A stretch of DNA of 29,932 nucleotides. Source: Halovenus sp. (GTDB lineage Archaea > Halobacteriota > Halobacteria > Halobacteriales > Haloarculaceae). Position 1 is the stretch's first letter, and every line of letters starts with the position of its first letter. Location: contig PUNZ01000267.1 of NCBI GenBank assembly GCA_003551945.1, forward strand, positions 1-29,932. The letters are read 5' to 3'. Shown piece by piece: positions 21,912-29,932 of this stretch. The notes under the pieces are model-generated. The model was not told where the DNA came from. It did not search any database and worked only from the letters and a program-made list of their open reading frames with translations. The position numbers and the translations under genes are program-made.

Positions 21912-24227
21912 TCAGCCAACGAGTGGCCGATGTGCGTTCAATGCAACAAGTGTACAGGCAAAGACGGCTGCTGCCATCGTCACTGGCGGACCCAGCAGGC
22001 CGAACAGCGCCAGCGGAATCACAACCGCGTTATACGAGAGCGAAAGCGCGGTATTCTGTGTCACGCGGCGGGTTGCTGCCCGAGCGAGGGTGAACGTTTC
22101 CTCCACCGCAGAGAGGTCATTTTGTACGAGTGCAACGTCAGCGGCATCCGACGCGAGTGCCGTCCCACTCCCAAGTGCAATGCCAAGGTCTGCAGTCGCA
22201 AGCGCTGGTGCATCGTTCGTTCCGTCACCGACCATCGTCACGTGCCCTTCTGTCTGTAACTGCTCGATAGTCTCGATTTTCCCCTCCGGTGAGATATCAG
22301 CGAATACGCGTTCGACTGCATCGTGTGCTTCAAACTGGCGCGTTGCTCGCTCGTCATCCCCGGTTAAAATAATAACCGAGATATCAGCCGCCCTGAGCGC
22401 GCAAAAGACTGATTCCCACTCTGTGCGTGGCTCATCACCAAAGATAAGCAGCCCTTCAGCAGCGCCCGCTTTCCCCACAAGGACCGGTAGCTCACCTCTC
22501 TCTCGCACAACCTGTTCCTGTTGTGCAAGTGAGGGCTCGACTTGCCAGCCATGCGCATCGAACAGGGATGGATGCCCAACAAGGTGCAATTGCCCGTCAA
22601 TCATCCCACTCACGCCACGTGGATGCGTCTTGAACTCGCTTACTGTGGGCGACTGTTCGTCCGCTCGTACGTCGCTTGTTTCAGTCCCAATCGAATCAAC
22701 AATCGCCGCACCCACGGGATGGCTTGCACGACGCTCTAGCGTGGCCGCAGCGAGCAACAACTCATCCGAGACGTGCGCCTCAACCAACTGCATTTTACCC
22801 GTCGTGAGCGTTCCTGTCTTGTCAAAGACGACCGTCTCTGTCTCTTCTAACCGCTCGAAAACAGTTTCATCAAACACCACAATCCCACGGCGAATCGCGG
22901 CCTGGAGGTTTGTTGCGACTGAAAGCGGTGTTGCAAGCGCCAGCACCCAGGGTGCGCTAACAAGTACCACGCCGAGGGCACCAAAGACTCCCGCCAGTGC
23001 GCCATTTGAAACGGCCAACACGCCACCGACACCCACTGCTAGCAGCGCAATTCCTGGCAGGACGGCTCCAGAAAGCGTATCGGTTCGGCGCTGAATGCCG
23101 TGCGTTGCGCTTTGGAGTTGCCAGACTGCGGTTGTCAGTCGGTCGATGCTGCTCGTTGGTGGGTCCCCCACCTCGACAATCGCTGCATCAGCGGTGACGA
23201 CTGACCCGCCGACGAGCGCATCACCTTCGGCTTTTTCGACTGGAAGCGACTCGCCGGTGATGACCGATTCGTCGACCGTACAGTTTCCTTCAGCGAGGGT
23301 GCCATCGACGGGAATCCGCTCGCCCTGTTTCACGAGCACTCGGTCACCGGGGCGCAAATCGGAAACAGCAACATCGAGCGTCCCACTGGGCAAGCAGACG
23401 CGAGCAGCGTCCGCCTGTGAGACGGTCAACTCAGTCAGTGCATCCATTGCGCGTCGCTTGACTAATGACTCGTAGAAAATTGCGGCAACGACTGCGGCTG
23501 AGATAATGATTGCAAGGTCAAAATACAGATCGATTCGGCCGGCTCCGAGGGCAACCGTACTGTATACAAATGCCGCCAGAATAGTCACCGCAACGAGTAA
23601 ATCGCTGTTTGGTGCTTTCATCTTGAGACTTACGTAGGCCCCACGTAACAGCGGTAATCCGGTGAAAAAGACGACAACGCCTGTTGTGAGTAAAAAGAGC
23701 GGAGCAAGGAGAATGCCCCCGCTTTCGATGACGCCACCGGCAAAGAGGTCAGCGGGGCGGCCCAGTAATTCGAGTACCTGCTGTGGATAGAGCACAATCG
23801 CGTAGGGTAACAACAGAAACGTCCCAAAGAGGATGCCAGCAATATACCGATAGCCAAGCAAATCCTCAAGGGCTCTCGTCTCGGCTGTCTCTCCGGCACG
23901 CACTGTTGCGGTCGATTCACCGCTCGTTTCCTCACGCGAGAGCGCCCGGTAGCCTGCGACGGAGAGGGCAGTCGAAATCTCCATGGGAGCAATTGTTTGC
24001 TGGTCGTAGCTGACACGGATTGTTTCGGTGACGTAACTCGCCTCCGCGTCGGTCACTCCAATCAACCTCGTTGCTTGTCGCTCAAGAAACCGTTCACAGG
24101 TCGGCCCGTGCATCCCAGAAACGTGAAAAAACGCGTCGGTAGAAAGCTGTTCCGCTGGTTCGTCTCCGCTCTCGTCAGTAGCCGCTTCCGTGGGCGCAGT
24201 GCGTTCTTCTTCGTAGTTGTTGGACAT
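21912..24227 (-). CDS. Heavy-metal-type (P1B) P-type ATPase lacking canonical metal ligands
   Basis: The 771-residue product, from the ATG at 24227, has the complete P-ATPase engine. It has an actuator TGES (VITGESLPVEKAEGD), the phosphorylated aspartate D469 in DKTGT, the nucleotide-binding HP (ASHPVGAA) and GDGTNDAPAL. An N-terminal HMA-like domain and two extra leading helices place it in the P1B group. However, the HMA motif reads GMHGPTC (residues 38-44), with glycine for the first cysteine. The transmembrane CPC motif is replaced by APW (425-427), and the last helix reads AAAVFACTLVALNAHRP, without the usual Met-Ser-Ser ligands. YN in the previous helix is kept. The cargo is therefore uncertain. 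I recall haloarchaeal relatives with APW. A frame from 24314 adds 29 unlikely residues. Confidence 0.93.
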   Translation of the reverse strand: MSNNYEEERTAPTEAATDESGDEPAEQLSTDAFFHVSGMHGPTCERFLERQATRLIGVTDAEASYVTETIRVSYDQQTIAPMEISTALSVAGYRALSREETSGESTATVRAGETAETRALEDLLGYRYIAGILFGTFLLLPYAIVLYPQQVLELLGRPADLFAGGVIESGGILLAPLFLLTTGVVVFFTGLPLLRGAYVSLKMKAPNSDLLVAVTILAAFVYSTVALGAGRIDLYFDLAIIISAAVVAAIFYESLVKRRAMDALTELTVSQADAARVCLPSGTLDVAVSDLRPGDRVLVKQGERIPVDGTLAEGNCTVDESVITGESLPVEKAEGDALVGGSVVTADAAIVEVGDPPTSSIDRLTTAVWQLQSATHGIQRRTDTLSGAVLPGIALLAVGVGGVLAVSNGALAGVFGALGVVLVSAPWVLALATPLSVATNLQAAIRRGIVVFDETVFERLEETETVVFDKTGTLTTGKMQLVEAHVSDELLLAAATLERRASHPVGAAIVDSIGTETSDVRADEQSPTVSEFKTHPRGVSGMIDGQLHLVGHPSLFDAHGWQVEPSLAQQEQVVRERGELPVLVGKAGAAEGLLIFGDEPRTEWESVFCALRAADISVIILTGDDERATRQFEAHDAVERVFADISPEGKIETIEQLQTEGHVTMVGDGTNDAPALATADLGIALGSGTALASDAADVALVQNDLSAVEETFTLARAATRRVTQNTALSLSYNAVVIPLALFGLLGPPVTMAAAVFACTLVALNAHRPLVG

Positions 24228-24387
24228 TGCTGGGGATGAGCCGAGACAGCCCGTTCTCGCAGACGGACTGTGTGGCTGGTCGCCTATACCTACACACTCA
24301 CACTCTTGATACAAATTAGGTTGGCATCGACCCCCGCATCAGCGACAGTCCCGAACAGCTTTGAGTCCGGGCACAGAACCAATTGAT

Positions 24388-24573
24388 ATGCGTGCAAAGC
24401 TCGATGTCGAAGACCTCCTGAAAATCGTCCTCGCACTAGTCGCGGTCTGGCTGATTTTGGGTATCATTAACCAGACACTCGGCCTGCTGGGCTCGCTGTT
24501 TGGCTCACTGGTCAACGTTATTGGTATCTTGATTATCGTCCTCATCGTTCTCTGGTGGTTGGATTACATCTAG
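24388..24573 (+). CDS. Small haloarchaeal membrane protein, two hydrophobic segments
   Basis: The 61-residue product, from the ATG at 24388, begins MRAKLDVEDLLKIVLALVAVW. One membrane segment follows from residue 10, then GLLGSLFGSLVNVIG and a second segment ending in WWLDYI. The longer frame from 24361 adds a non-conserved Pro-rich start and is unlikely. A TATA-like AACAGCTTTGAG lies about 28 bases upstream. From memory similar proteins are common in haloarchaea, without known function. It is followed by a 2'-5' RNA ligase-like gene on the same strand. Confidence 0.8.
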   Translation: MRAKLDVEDLLKIVLALVAVWLILGIINQTLGLLGSLFGSLVNVIGILIIVLIVLWWLDYI

Positions 24574-24634
24574 CGGTCGCACTGAATTGCTGTGGAACGA
24601 GTAACTTATCTCACTCCTTTTCATTTGTTCAGCC

Positions 24635-25144
24635 GTGTATAGCCTGAACGTCCCTGTTCCGACCCGTGTGGCTGCCCTCGCCAGCGATATCGCACGAGAG
24701 ATTCCTGCTGCAAGAGCACGCGTTCGGGGTGAGCATACGCTGAACATCAAGCGCCTCAGCAACGGCGACGGACCGGCCTACAACCGACTCGAAACACAGG
24801 CCCGCGAAGTTATCGCCGGTCAGCCTCCCTTTGCCGTCCGTATCGACGGTATCGACTACTTTCCTGACGCTATTATCGGCACGACGCCAGTCCTGTATCT
24901 CAGCGTTGAATCGCCGGAGTTAGTTGCCCTTCATCAGCGGCTTGCGGAGGTCTTCGAACCGATTGAGGGCATCGAAGGAGACGGTTACACTCCCCACGTC
25001 ACCATCTCCCGTGGCGGCCCACAGGATGCGGTCGAACGACTCACGGAGCGAGAAATCGAACCAATCGAATGGGTTGTGGATGAGTTAATCTTCTGGGATG
25101 CAACTCGAAGTCAACCGGTGAGTTCGGTGTCGTTGCCGGCGTGA
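24635..25144 (+). CDS. 2'-5' RNA ligase / 2H phosphoesterase superfamily protein
   Basis: The 169-residue product starts at a GTG (24635, VYSLNVPVPTRV) with a TATA-like AGTAACTTATC about 29 bases upstream. The two 2H motifs are HTLNIKRL near residue 34 and HVTISRG near residue 125, each with the catalytic histidine. The 2H fold includes RNA 2',3'-cyclic phosphodiesterases and tRNA-fragment ligases. This form is similar to those annotated as 2'-5' RNA ligase in haloarchaea. The in vivo substrate is unknown. The gap to the next gene, nnr, is 75 bases, with its own promoter. Confidence 0.88.
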   Translation: MYSLNVPVPTRVAALASDIAREIPAARARVRGEHTLNIKRLSNGDGPAYNRLETQAREVIAGQPPFAVRIDGIDYFPDAIIGTTPVLYLSVESPELVALHQRLAEVFEPIEGIEGDGYTPHVTISRGGPQDAVERLTEREIEPIEWVVDELIFWDATRSQPVSSVSLPA

Positions 25145-25188
25145 ACGAACTCTCTCGCACGAATATCTCATGTTACTCTCCACGTGCA

Positions 25189-25193
25189 TTTTA
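25189..25193 (+). promoter_or_regulatory. TATA-like element for the NAD(P)HX repair gene
   Basis: GCATTTTATTC includes TTTTA at 25189-25193, 27-31 bases before the ATG at 25220. It predicts a leaderless transcript and excludes the upstream in-frame ATG at 25184, which would lie before the transcription start. Confidence 0.5.
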
Positions 25194-25219
25194 TTCTTGA
25201 GGCAACTAAACAGACAAAT

Positions 25220-26659
25220 ATGATTACAGGCTCTGAGATGGCGGTCGTGGATGCGAACGCTGAAGCGCTCGGTGTCCCGCGAAAACAGCTGATGGAATCG
25301 AGCGGTAACGCCATTGCACGGGTCGTCCGTGAACTGGCCGACCCCGGTGAGACTGTCACCATCGTTGCTGGCCGCGGAAACAACGGCGGCGATGCGTTCG
25401 TTGCCGCCCGATTCCTCGATGAGTACAACCTGCGGATACAGTTGCTTGGCCGCGCCGAGACAATCACAACCGATATTGCTCGGGAGAACTGGAAGGCGCT
25501 TCAGCAGGCTGAGTATCCGACTGAGGAGATTCGTGACTCGACCCAGGTCGGCTTCGACGACCCGGACCTCATCGTCGATGCGATGCTCGGGACCGGCATT
25601 ACGGGCGACCTCCGCGAACCGACTGCGGCGGCAGCCGAGGCAATGAACGACGCAGACGCGCCTGTGCTTGCTGTCGATGTGCCCTCGGGCCTGGATGCAG
25701 AAACGGGGACGCTCGCAGAGACGGCCGTGGATGCAGACCACGTCGTCACCTTCCACGACACGAAACCGGGACTCTCCGACCTTGCAGTTCCGGTGACCGT
25801 CGCAGAGATTGGAATTCCGGCTGCCGCGGAGACGTTCGTCGAATCGGGCGACTTGCAGCGACTCGACAGAGACCACGACTCACACAAGGGAGAAAACGGC
25901 GAAGTGCTGGTTCTCGGTGGTGGCCCATACACAGGCGCACCGGCGCTTTCCGCACAGGCTGCCTTGCGTGCCGGCGCGGACCTCGTCCGCGTCGCCTGTC
26001 CGAGCAATGTTGCCAGAGAGGTACAGGGTTACAGTGAGAACCTCATCCTCCGTCCCTTTGACGGCCCACAGTTTGCACCAGCCCACGTCGAACAGGTGCT
26101 TACACTTGCCGAAGACCACGACGTGCTGGTATTTGGACCAGGGTTGGGTGCAAGCGACGCCAGCCTTGATGCGGCCGTCTCCTTGCTCGAACAGTTCGAC
26201 GGCATTGCTGTCGTGGATGCCGACCCACTCCAGCGTGTTCCCGATATCGAAACGGATGCAACGCTCATTTGCACCCCTCATCAGGGCGAACTCCGCAAGA
26301 TGGGCGGGCCACAGGCAACGGCGTGGCGAGAGCGACAGCAACAGGTTGAGGAGTTCGCTGCGGAACTTGGCCACACTTTGCTGGTCAAAGGCCCGTACGA
26401 CGTTATTTCGAATGGGGACCGAACCCGAGTCAATCGCACTGGAAATCCGGGTATGACTGTTGGCGGCACCGGCGATATCCTCGCTGGGGTTACCGGTGCA
26501 CTCTCCGCACAGTTGTCGCCGATTCACGCTGCATCTGTTGGTGCATATGTGACTGGGCGTGCTGGTGACATTGCAGCGAACTCATACGGAACTGGACTGG
26601 TTGCGACGGACCTCCTAGGGTACGTTCCAGATGCGATGGTCCGTGAAGACGTCCTGTAA
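25220..26659 (+). CDS. nnr: Bifunctional NAD(P)H-hydrate epimerase / ADP-dependent NAD(P)H-hydrate dehydratase
   Basis: This enzyme repairs hydrated NADH and NADPH. The N-terminal half epimerises R- and S-NAD(P)HX and the C-terminal half dehydrates the S form using ADP. The 479-residue product has both: the YjeF N-domain with GRGNNGGDAFVAAR (residues 51-64) and MLGTGITGD, and the ribokinase-like C-domain with GGPYTGAPALSAQAALRAGADLV, FGPGLG and GTGDILAGVTGAL (about residue 415-430). Length and order are those of the usual fusion. The ATG at 25220 is chosen by promoter spacing and by MITGSEMAVVDANA, the family's start. Its stop is 17 bases from the convergent neighbour's stop. Confidence 0.95.
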   Translation: MITGSEMAVVDANAEALGVPRKQLMESSGNAIARVVRELADPGETVTIVAGRGNNGGDAFVAARFLDEYNLRIQLLGRAETITTDIARENWKALQQAEYPTEEIRDSTQVGFDDPDLIVDAMLGTGITGDLREPTAAAAEAMNDADAPVLAVDVPSGLDAETGTLAETAVDADHVVTFHDTKPGLSDLAVPVTVAEIGIPAAAETFVESGDLQRLDRDHDSHKGENGEVLVLGGGPYTGAPALSAQAALRAGADLVRVACPSNVAREVQGYSENLILRPFDGPQFAPAHVEQVLTLAEDHDVLVFGPGLGASDASLDAAVSLLEQFDGIAVVDADPLQRVPDIETDATLICTPHQGELRKMGGPQATAWRERQQQVEEFAAELGHTLLVKGPYDVISNGDRTRVNRTGNPGMTVGGTGDILAGVTGALSAQLSPIHAASVGAYVTGRAGDIAANSYGTGLVATDLLGYVPDAMVREDVL

Positions 26660-26676
26660 TCGCCTAGCTTTGACGG

Positions 26677-27105
26677 TCACTGTTCCCACAAGGTGTCGAT
26701 TCGTTCTGCAACCTCCGCAAGAACGATACGACACACATCTCGATGGTCGACTGGCCACTGAGCATCCCTTGCATCGGCACGACTGGCTGTCGGTGGTGGA
26801 TGGAAGTGATCTCGTGAGTTGTGTCCATTTGGATGTCGGTCCCACCGACACTCCCATCTGTCGTGTTCTCGCTGTTCTTGATAGTGAACGTTGAAATCAT
26901 CGTTTCGGTACCAGCGAATTTCGAACCGAGCGACGGTGTTCCCCGGATAGTACTCTTCAGCTAACGCAACCCGGAGATGGAGATTTCCATCTTCGATAAT
27001 CCTCGCTGACGTAACCATCTGGCTCCCAGCGAATCGCGACTGTATTAGCTCCAACACCGGCCGGTCTATCGGTGCAGGACTTCCACCATCATCAACCGGC
27101 ACCAT
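26677..27105 (-). CDS. Conserved protein of unknown function, W/H-rich, paired with wHTH protein
   Basis: The frame is open to 27294, but the ATG at 27105 (MVPVDDGGSPAPIDRPVLE) is the likely start, one base after the stop of the upstream gene. The product is 142 residues with no membrane segment. It has a beta-rich middle (HLRVALAEEYYPGNTVARF, then EIRWYRNDDFNVHYQEQ) followed by WECRWDRHPNGHNSRDHFHPPP, dense in Trp, His, Arg and Asn, and a C-terminal helix (CRIVLAEVAERIDTLWEQ). I recall haloarchaeal proteins with this CRWDRHPN/HFHPPP signature but no function. The near-zero spacing to the wHTH gene implies co-translation. The histidines and aspartates could form a metal or nuclease-like site; that is speculation. 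Confidence 0.82.
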   Translation of the reverse strand: MVPVDDGGSPAPIDRPVLELIQSRFAGSQMVTSARIIEDGNLHLRVALAEEYYPGNTVARFEIRWYRNDDFNVHYQEQREHDRWECRWDRHPNGHNSRDHFHPPPTASRADARDAQWPVDHRDVCRIVLAEVAERIDTLWEQ

Positions 27106-27106
27106 A

Positions 27107-27622
27107 TTAGCTATGTGAGGGCGCCGTAGAGCCGGCAACTTTCCTCCGGGCCCGTTCGTGGAGGCGACGTTCTTCAATCGCGGTGGCCCAATCGCCAAGG
27201 TCGATATAGACTTCATCGATCTCCGCTGAGTCGAACGTGAGGACATCAACCTCAGCTGGTGATTTAGCCCCGTATACGCGACGATACTCTGCAATCTGGT
27301 CAGTTAACTCCGAGACGCGGGCTTGCAACTCGTCGATAGTGTTCGTTCGTGCCAACTCGTTCACCCGTCGCCACTCGAAATAGTCGTCGTTGCGCTCGTA
27401 TCTGACCGGTCGTCCCTCATGTTGGATAACAATCCCGAGGTCGGCATAGAACGAGAGGTGGGTCCGTGCTGATTCCGCCGAACAGTCCGCCCGGTCGGCA
27501 ATATCGGCGGCCGTCATCGGTTCACGGGCGTGCAGAACTGCTCCGTACACCCGTTGTTTTGTATCTGCACTTTCGAACGGGGTATCAAACGGAGGTGGCC
27601 CTCCTCGCTGGTCGCTGGCCAT
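27107..27622 (-). CDS. Winged-helix-turn-helix protein (DUF7342-like)
   Basis: The 171-residue product has an N-terminal winged helix at about residues 18-75 (KQRVYGAVLHAREPMTAADIADRADCSAESARTHLSFYADLGIV, ending with the wing IQHEGRPVRYER). A charged coiled coil follows (TIDELQARVSELTDQIAEYRRVYG), then an acidic segment (VYIDLGDWATAIEERRLHERARR). From memory it resembles the haloarchaeal DUF7342 proteins. It probably binds DNA and may regulate its own operon. The ATG at 27622 has an AT-rich AAGAAATATAG just upstream, roughly at leaderless spacing. The partner gene starts one base after its stop. Confidence 0.85.
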   Translation of the reverse strand: MASDQRGGPPPFDTPFESADTKQRVYGAVLHAREPMTAADIADRADCSAESARTHLSFYADLGIVIQHEGRPVRYERNDDYFEWRRVNELARTNTIDELQARVSELTDQIAEYRRVYGAKSPAEVDVLTFDSAEIDEVYIDLGDWATAIEERRLHERARRKVAGSTAPSHS

Positions 27623-27675
27623 ACTTCTGCTACTGTTCCAACTACTATATTTCTTTCTTATCCCAAATATATTGG

Positions 27676-28989
27676 CTACTCGGCCTCCTCAACAATTTCG
27701 ATACCGCGGTTGTTGATAGCCTGTGGGTCGAGTCCAACCTCTTGAAGGAACTGTTTGTACTCGCGCTCACACTGTTCGGCCGCTTTCTGTCGGTCTGAAG
27801 CGTGGTCACAGAGCGCAATGAGGTCTTCGGGAACGTCGTTCGAGTGGACAATCCAGTGGTTGATAAGGTCAGAGAGGCGTCGAATCGGCGACGTAAAGTG
27901 GCCGTAAATCTCGAAGTTGAGCGCGTGGTGGCCGCCAAAGGGGTCGTTCATGTATTTGGCTCGTGGCATCACCTTCATTACGGCCCACTGGATTTTGTCG
28001 AGTTGGCGACCCGGGGCCTGTTCGAGGGTTGCGTTGACTGCCTTCCGTGGTTCATCCCACTTATCGCCCGGAATTGAGACGCCTTCCAACTCCTGAATCT
28101 CGCGGAGGGCATCGCTCCATTCGTCGGGGGTTGGCTGTGGGTGGACCCGGTACATCGCCTCGACGCGGCGGGTCCACATGAGTTCGTGCGTGACTGCCTT
28201 GTTGGCTTTCAGCATGCACTCTTCGATGATGGTGTGGGCGCGGTCACGACTCGGGTTGAGCACAAGCGAGCCATCGGCCTTTCGTTGTTCGTGCATCCGG
28301 TCAGCGAGTTCATAGACCAACTGGGTCCGTTCTGCGAGGTCAACCTCCGCATCTTCGAGGAACTCCCCTGCTGCATCGGGGTCATCAAGAATCTCCTCAC
28401 ACTGGGCGTAGGTCAATCGGGCGTCGCTTCGGATGACGGATTTGTAAATCTCGATATTCTCATAGCTCAGCGTGTCGGGGTTGAGGTGCATCTCGACGGT
28501 ATGGGCCAGTCTGTCCTCGTGGGGGACAAGGGAACAGACCGTCTCTGCCAACACTGGTGGGAGCATGTGGACGGTGTAGCCGGGGAGATAGACGGTATTT
28601 CCACGCTGTCGCGCTTCATCCCACGTTGCGGTATCCGGCGTCACATAGTGGGTCACATCTGCGATGTGCACCCACAGAACGTACTCGTCCTCACGCTTTT
28701 CGACCGAAATCGCGTCATCGAAATCCTGGGCGTCGATTGGGTCGACGGTCCATGTCGTCATGTCGCGAAGGTCCCTGCGGTCTTCGAGCTCGGATTCGAT
28801 TTCCGCGGTCACGTCACCAGTCCGGGCTTCGACCTCTTCCATAACCTCTGGTGGAAACTCGTGTGGAATCTCAAATTTCTCGAATAGCTCTTCGCGCTTA
28901 TTTTCGATATGTCGGGCCATCTCCTCGTCAATCTCGACGGGGCCTTGGCCTTCGGCCGTTCCCGCCTCGGCCTGCTCTGAATCGTTCAT
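27676..28989 (-). CDS. rnr: RNase R family 3'-5' exoribonuclease (RNB domain)
   Basis: This processive RNA-degrading enzyme uses a four-aspartate metal site, seen here as VDPIDAQDFDD (residues 82-92, with D83, D86, D89, D91 and D92). The RNB core continues through WVHIADVTHYVTPDT, YLPGYTVHMLPPVLAE and FEIYGHFTSPIRRLSDLINHW, the last being the signature near the C-terminus. At 437 residues it is short: it has the catalytic domain but no visible cold-shock or S1 domains, which is the usual haloarchaeal form. Haloarchaea lack the archaeal exosome, so this enzyme is thought to be a main exoribonuclease; I recall it as essential in Haloferax. The N-terminal acidic extension (AEAGTAEGQGPVEI) supports the ATG at 28989. 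Confidence 0.94.
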   Translation of the reverse strand: MNDSEQAEAGTAEGQGPVEIDEEMARHIENKREELFEKFEIPHEFPPEVMEEVEARTGDVTAEIESELEDRRDLRDMTTWTVDPIDAQDFDDAISVEKREDEYVLWVHIADVTHYVTPDTATWDEARQRGNTVYLPGYTVHMLPPVLAETVCSLVPHEDRLAHTVEMHLNPDTLSYENIEIYKSVIRSDARLTYAQCEEILDDPDAAGEFLEDAEVDLAERTQLVYELADRMHEQRKADGSLVLNPSRDRAHTIIEECMLKANKAVTHELMWTRRVEAMYRVHPQPTPDEWSDALREIQELEGVSIPGDKWDEPRKAVNATLEQAPGRQLDKIQWAVMKVMPRAKYMNDPFGGHHALNFEIYGHFTSPIRRLSDLINHWIVHSNDVPEDLIALCDHASDRQKAAEQCEREYKQFLQEVGLDPQAINNRGIEIVEEAE

Positions 28990-29051
28990 ATCCCTCTTTA
29001 TATCGACCGATAGTTAGGCGTGTCGGCGTCCTTCAGGAAAGAAGACAGTCG

Positions 29052-29932
29052 TCACTCCTTTTCAGCAATCAGTACACGGGTGCCATCCTGTTCGGCAAAG
29101 AGCCGTTCCGTGTCGTCTTCCTCGATTACCTCAATGGTTAGCTCGGCTACCTGTACGCTTTCGTTAGCCGCCGGAATCTCGGCTGAATCAAGTTGTTCCC
29201 CTTCGCGGGTGACGTTCACCAGAAACGCCTCTTCGCTGGCCGCAATCGAAAGCGACTGTCCGGCAATTTCGGAGTCGGCAGTTTTTGGGTCTGCTGTAAA
29301 GGACCGTTGTTCGCGGTCATTATGCGCTAAATCGACAACGTATACCGAGCCGTTTCCATCTACATTCCAGCCTGTCCGTTCGGCCGTTACTTGCTCATGC
29401 CAACCGATGCCCCCGACCGTTACCGTTGCCTCACCACGATGTTCGAGTTGATAATCTTGTACGTTGGCCGACCAGATATCACGCGCTTCGCTGACGACAA
29501 TGACACCGCTATCGTTTGACCCGGAGAGTCGGGCGTTCGGGGCATCTTCTTCGTACGTAATCGCATAATCTGCGACCGTCAGTTCACCCTCGCCGGGAAT
29601 TGGGTCGTCGGCCATCCCATGCAAGTTTGCCGTCATACTCGGGGCCGCAACGACGACGGTGATAACGAGCAACCCGCCAACGATAGTCTGCCGAAGCGTC
29701 ACGGGTGAGGAGATGCCGGGGAGGATGAGCGCACCGGCGACGGGTGCGACACAGAGCGAAACGAGTGCAATAGCGAGCAAGAGGTTCCCCACTGAGAGGC
29801 CGCCCACCACAAGCCCAACACCAGCAACGAGTGCCACGGCGACTGTCCAGAGGAGTGCCCCGATTCGAACATCCGGAATTAACGGCAGGGTATCGCCGAA
29901 AAGCGGCTCATCATCAACCGCAACGGCCCACG
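29052..29932 (-). CDS. Membrane protein of unknown function, 5' truncated by the window edge
   Basis: The frame is open to the window's end (base 29932), where it reads WAVAVDDEPLFGDTLPLIPDVRIG, so the true start lies outside. A GTG at 29837 is only an internal candidate. The visible part has three or four hydrophobic segments (LLWTVAVALVAGVGLVVGGL, LLLAIALVSLCVAPVAGALIL, TIVGGLLVITVVVAAP). A soluble domain of about 190 residues follows, probably extracytoplasmic, with beta-rich sequence (GELTVADYAITYEEDAPNARL, GEATVTVGGIGWHEQVTAERTG). It ends in an acidic tail (RLFAEQDGTRVLIAEKE). I do not recognise the family. It may share a transcript with RNase R downstream (62-base gap). Confidence 0.75.
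   Translation of the reverse strand, partial: WAVAVDDEPLFGDTLPLIPDVRIGALLWTVAVALVAGVGLVVGGLSVGNLLLAIALVSLCVAPVAGALILPGISSPVTLRQTIVGGLLVITVVVAAPSMTANLHGMADDPIPGEGELTVADYAITYEEDAPNARLSGSNDSGVIVVSEARDIWSANVQDYQLEHRGEATVTVGGIGWHEQVTAERTGWNVDGNGSVYVVDLAHNDREQRSFTADPKTADSEIAGQSLSIAASEEAFLVNVTREGEQLDSAEIPAANESVQVAELTIEVIEEDDTERLFAEQDGTRVLIAEKE

Noticed and set aside
21844..23094. Plus-strand 416-residue ORF antisense to the P-type ATPase
   Set aside because: It is a long shadow frame, Ser/Ala/Thr-rich without acidic bias or motifs, and lies entirely opposite a convincing gene.
25085..25876. Minus-strand 263-residue ORF opposite the nnr gene
   Set aside because: It is Cys/Arg/Val-rich, with composition unlike haloarchaeal proteins, and overlaps two well-supported genes.
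28990..29051. TATA-like ATATAAAG just before the RNase R start as a leaderless promoter
   Set aside because: It lies only about 10-15 bases before the ATG, too close for that start. The conserved N-terminal extension argues against a later start.
1..29932. CRISPR arrays, intact insertion sequences, prophage or restriction genes
   Set aside because: I looked for regularly spaced repeats, transposase motifs and terminal repeats on both strands and saw none beyond the tRNA scar.

Overview
The window is a stretch of haloarchaeal (class Halobacteria) chromosome. The evidence is the acidic proteins, a class II ribonucleotide reductase, a two-domain TatC of the haloarchaeal TatCt type, a Tat-exported lipoprotein, many small haloarchaea-type zinc-finger and membrane proteins, and promoters with a TATA-like element about 25-30 bases before the start codon, as expected for leaderless transcripts. 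By eye the base composition looks lower in G+C than in most haloarchaea, but I did not compute it. I cannot name the genus.

Layout. 1-2721: the 3' part of a B12-dependent ribonucleotide reductase, then a 20-base palindrome and a 39-residue zinc-finger peptide. 2741-4972: a VTT-domain membrane protein and a divergent zinc-binding haloarchaeal protein that appear to share one symmetric promoter, then a protein with an ordered N-terminal region and a C-terminal coiled coil. 5059-9290: purL, an orphan Tat-lipoprotein solute-binding protein, and a small conserved protein. 9287-11518: a ribbon-helix-helix protein, a frameshifted membrane-protein gene, a DCC-type thiol oxidoreductase, a small membrane protein and a DUF192 protein. 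11583-12176: tRNA-Val(TAC) followed by what looks like an integration scar, with a second copy of the tRNA 3' end in front of a T6 terminator, then a small orphan ORF. 12255-16586: an apparent operon of an HTTM membrane protein, an M20 peptidase and an M32 carboxypeptidase. 16807-21498: TatCt, a GNAT acetyltransferase, a ribbon-helix-helix/YhhQ-family transporter operon, SufU and a cupin. 21572-24227: a heavy-metal-type P-ATPase that has lost canonical metal ligands, followed by a C2H2-like zinc-finger protein. 24388-26659: a small membrane protein, a 2'-5' RNA ligase-family protein and the bifunctional NAD(P)HX repair enzyme. 26677-27622: a tightly coupled pair of a winged-helix protein and a W/H-rich protein of unknown function. 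27676-29932: RNase R and a truncated membrane protein.

Most of the window is ordinary housekeeping sequence. There is no CRISPR array, intact insertion sequence or prophage. The parts most worth following up are the metal-ligand-poor P-ATPase, the wHTH/WxCRWDRHPN two-gene module, the tRNA-Val scar, and several short symmetric elements in the intergenic regions.
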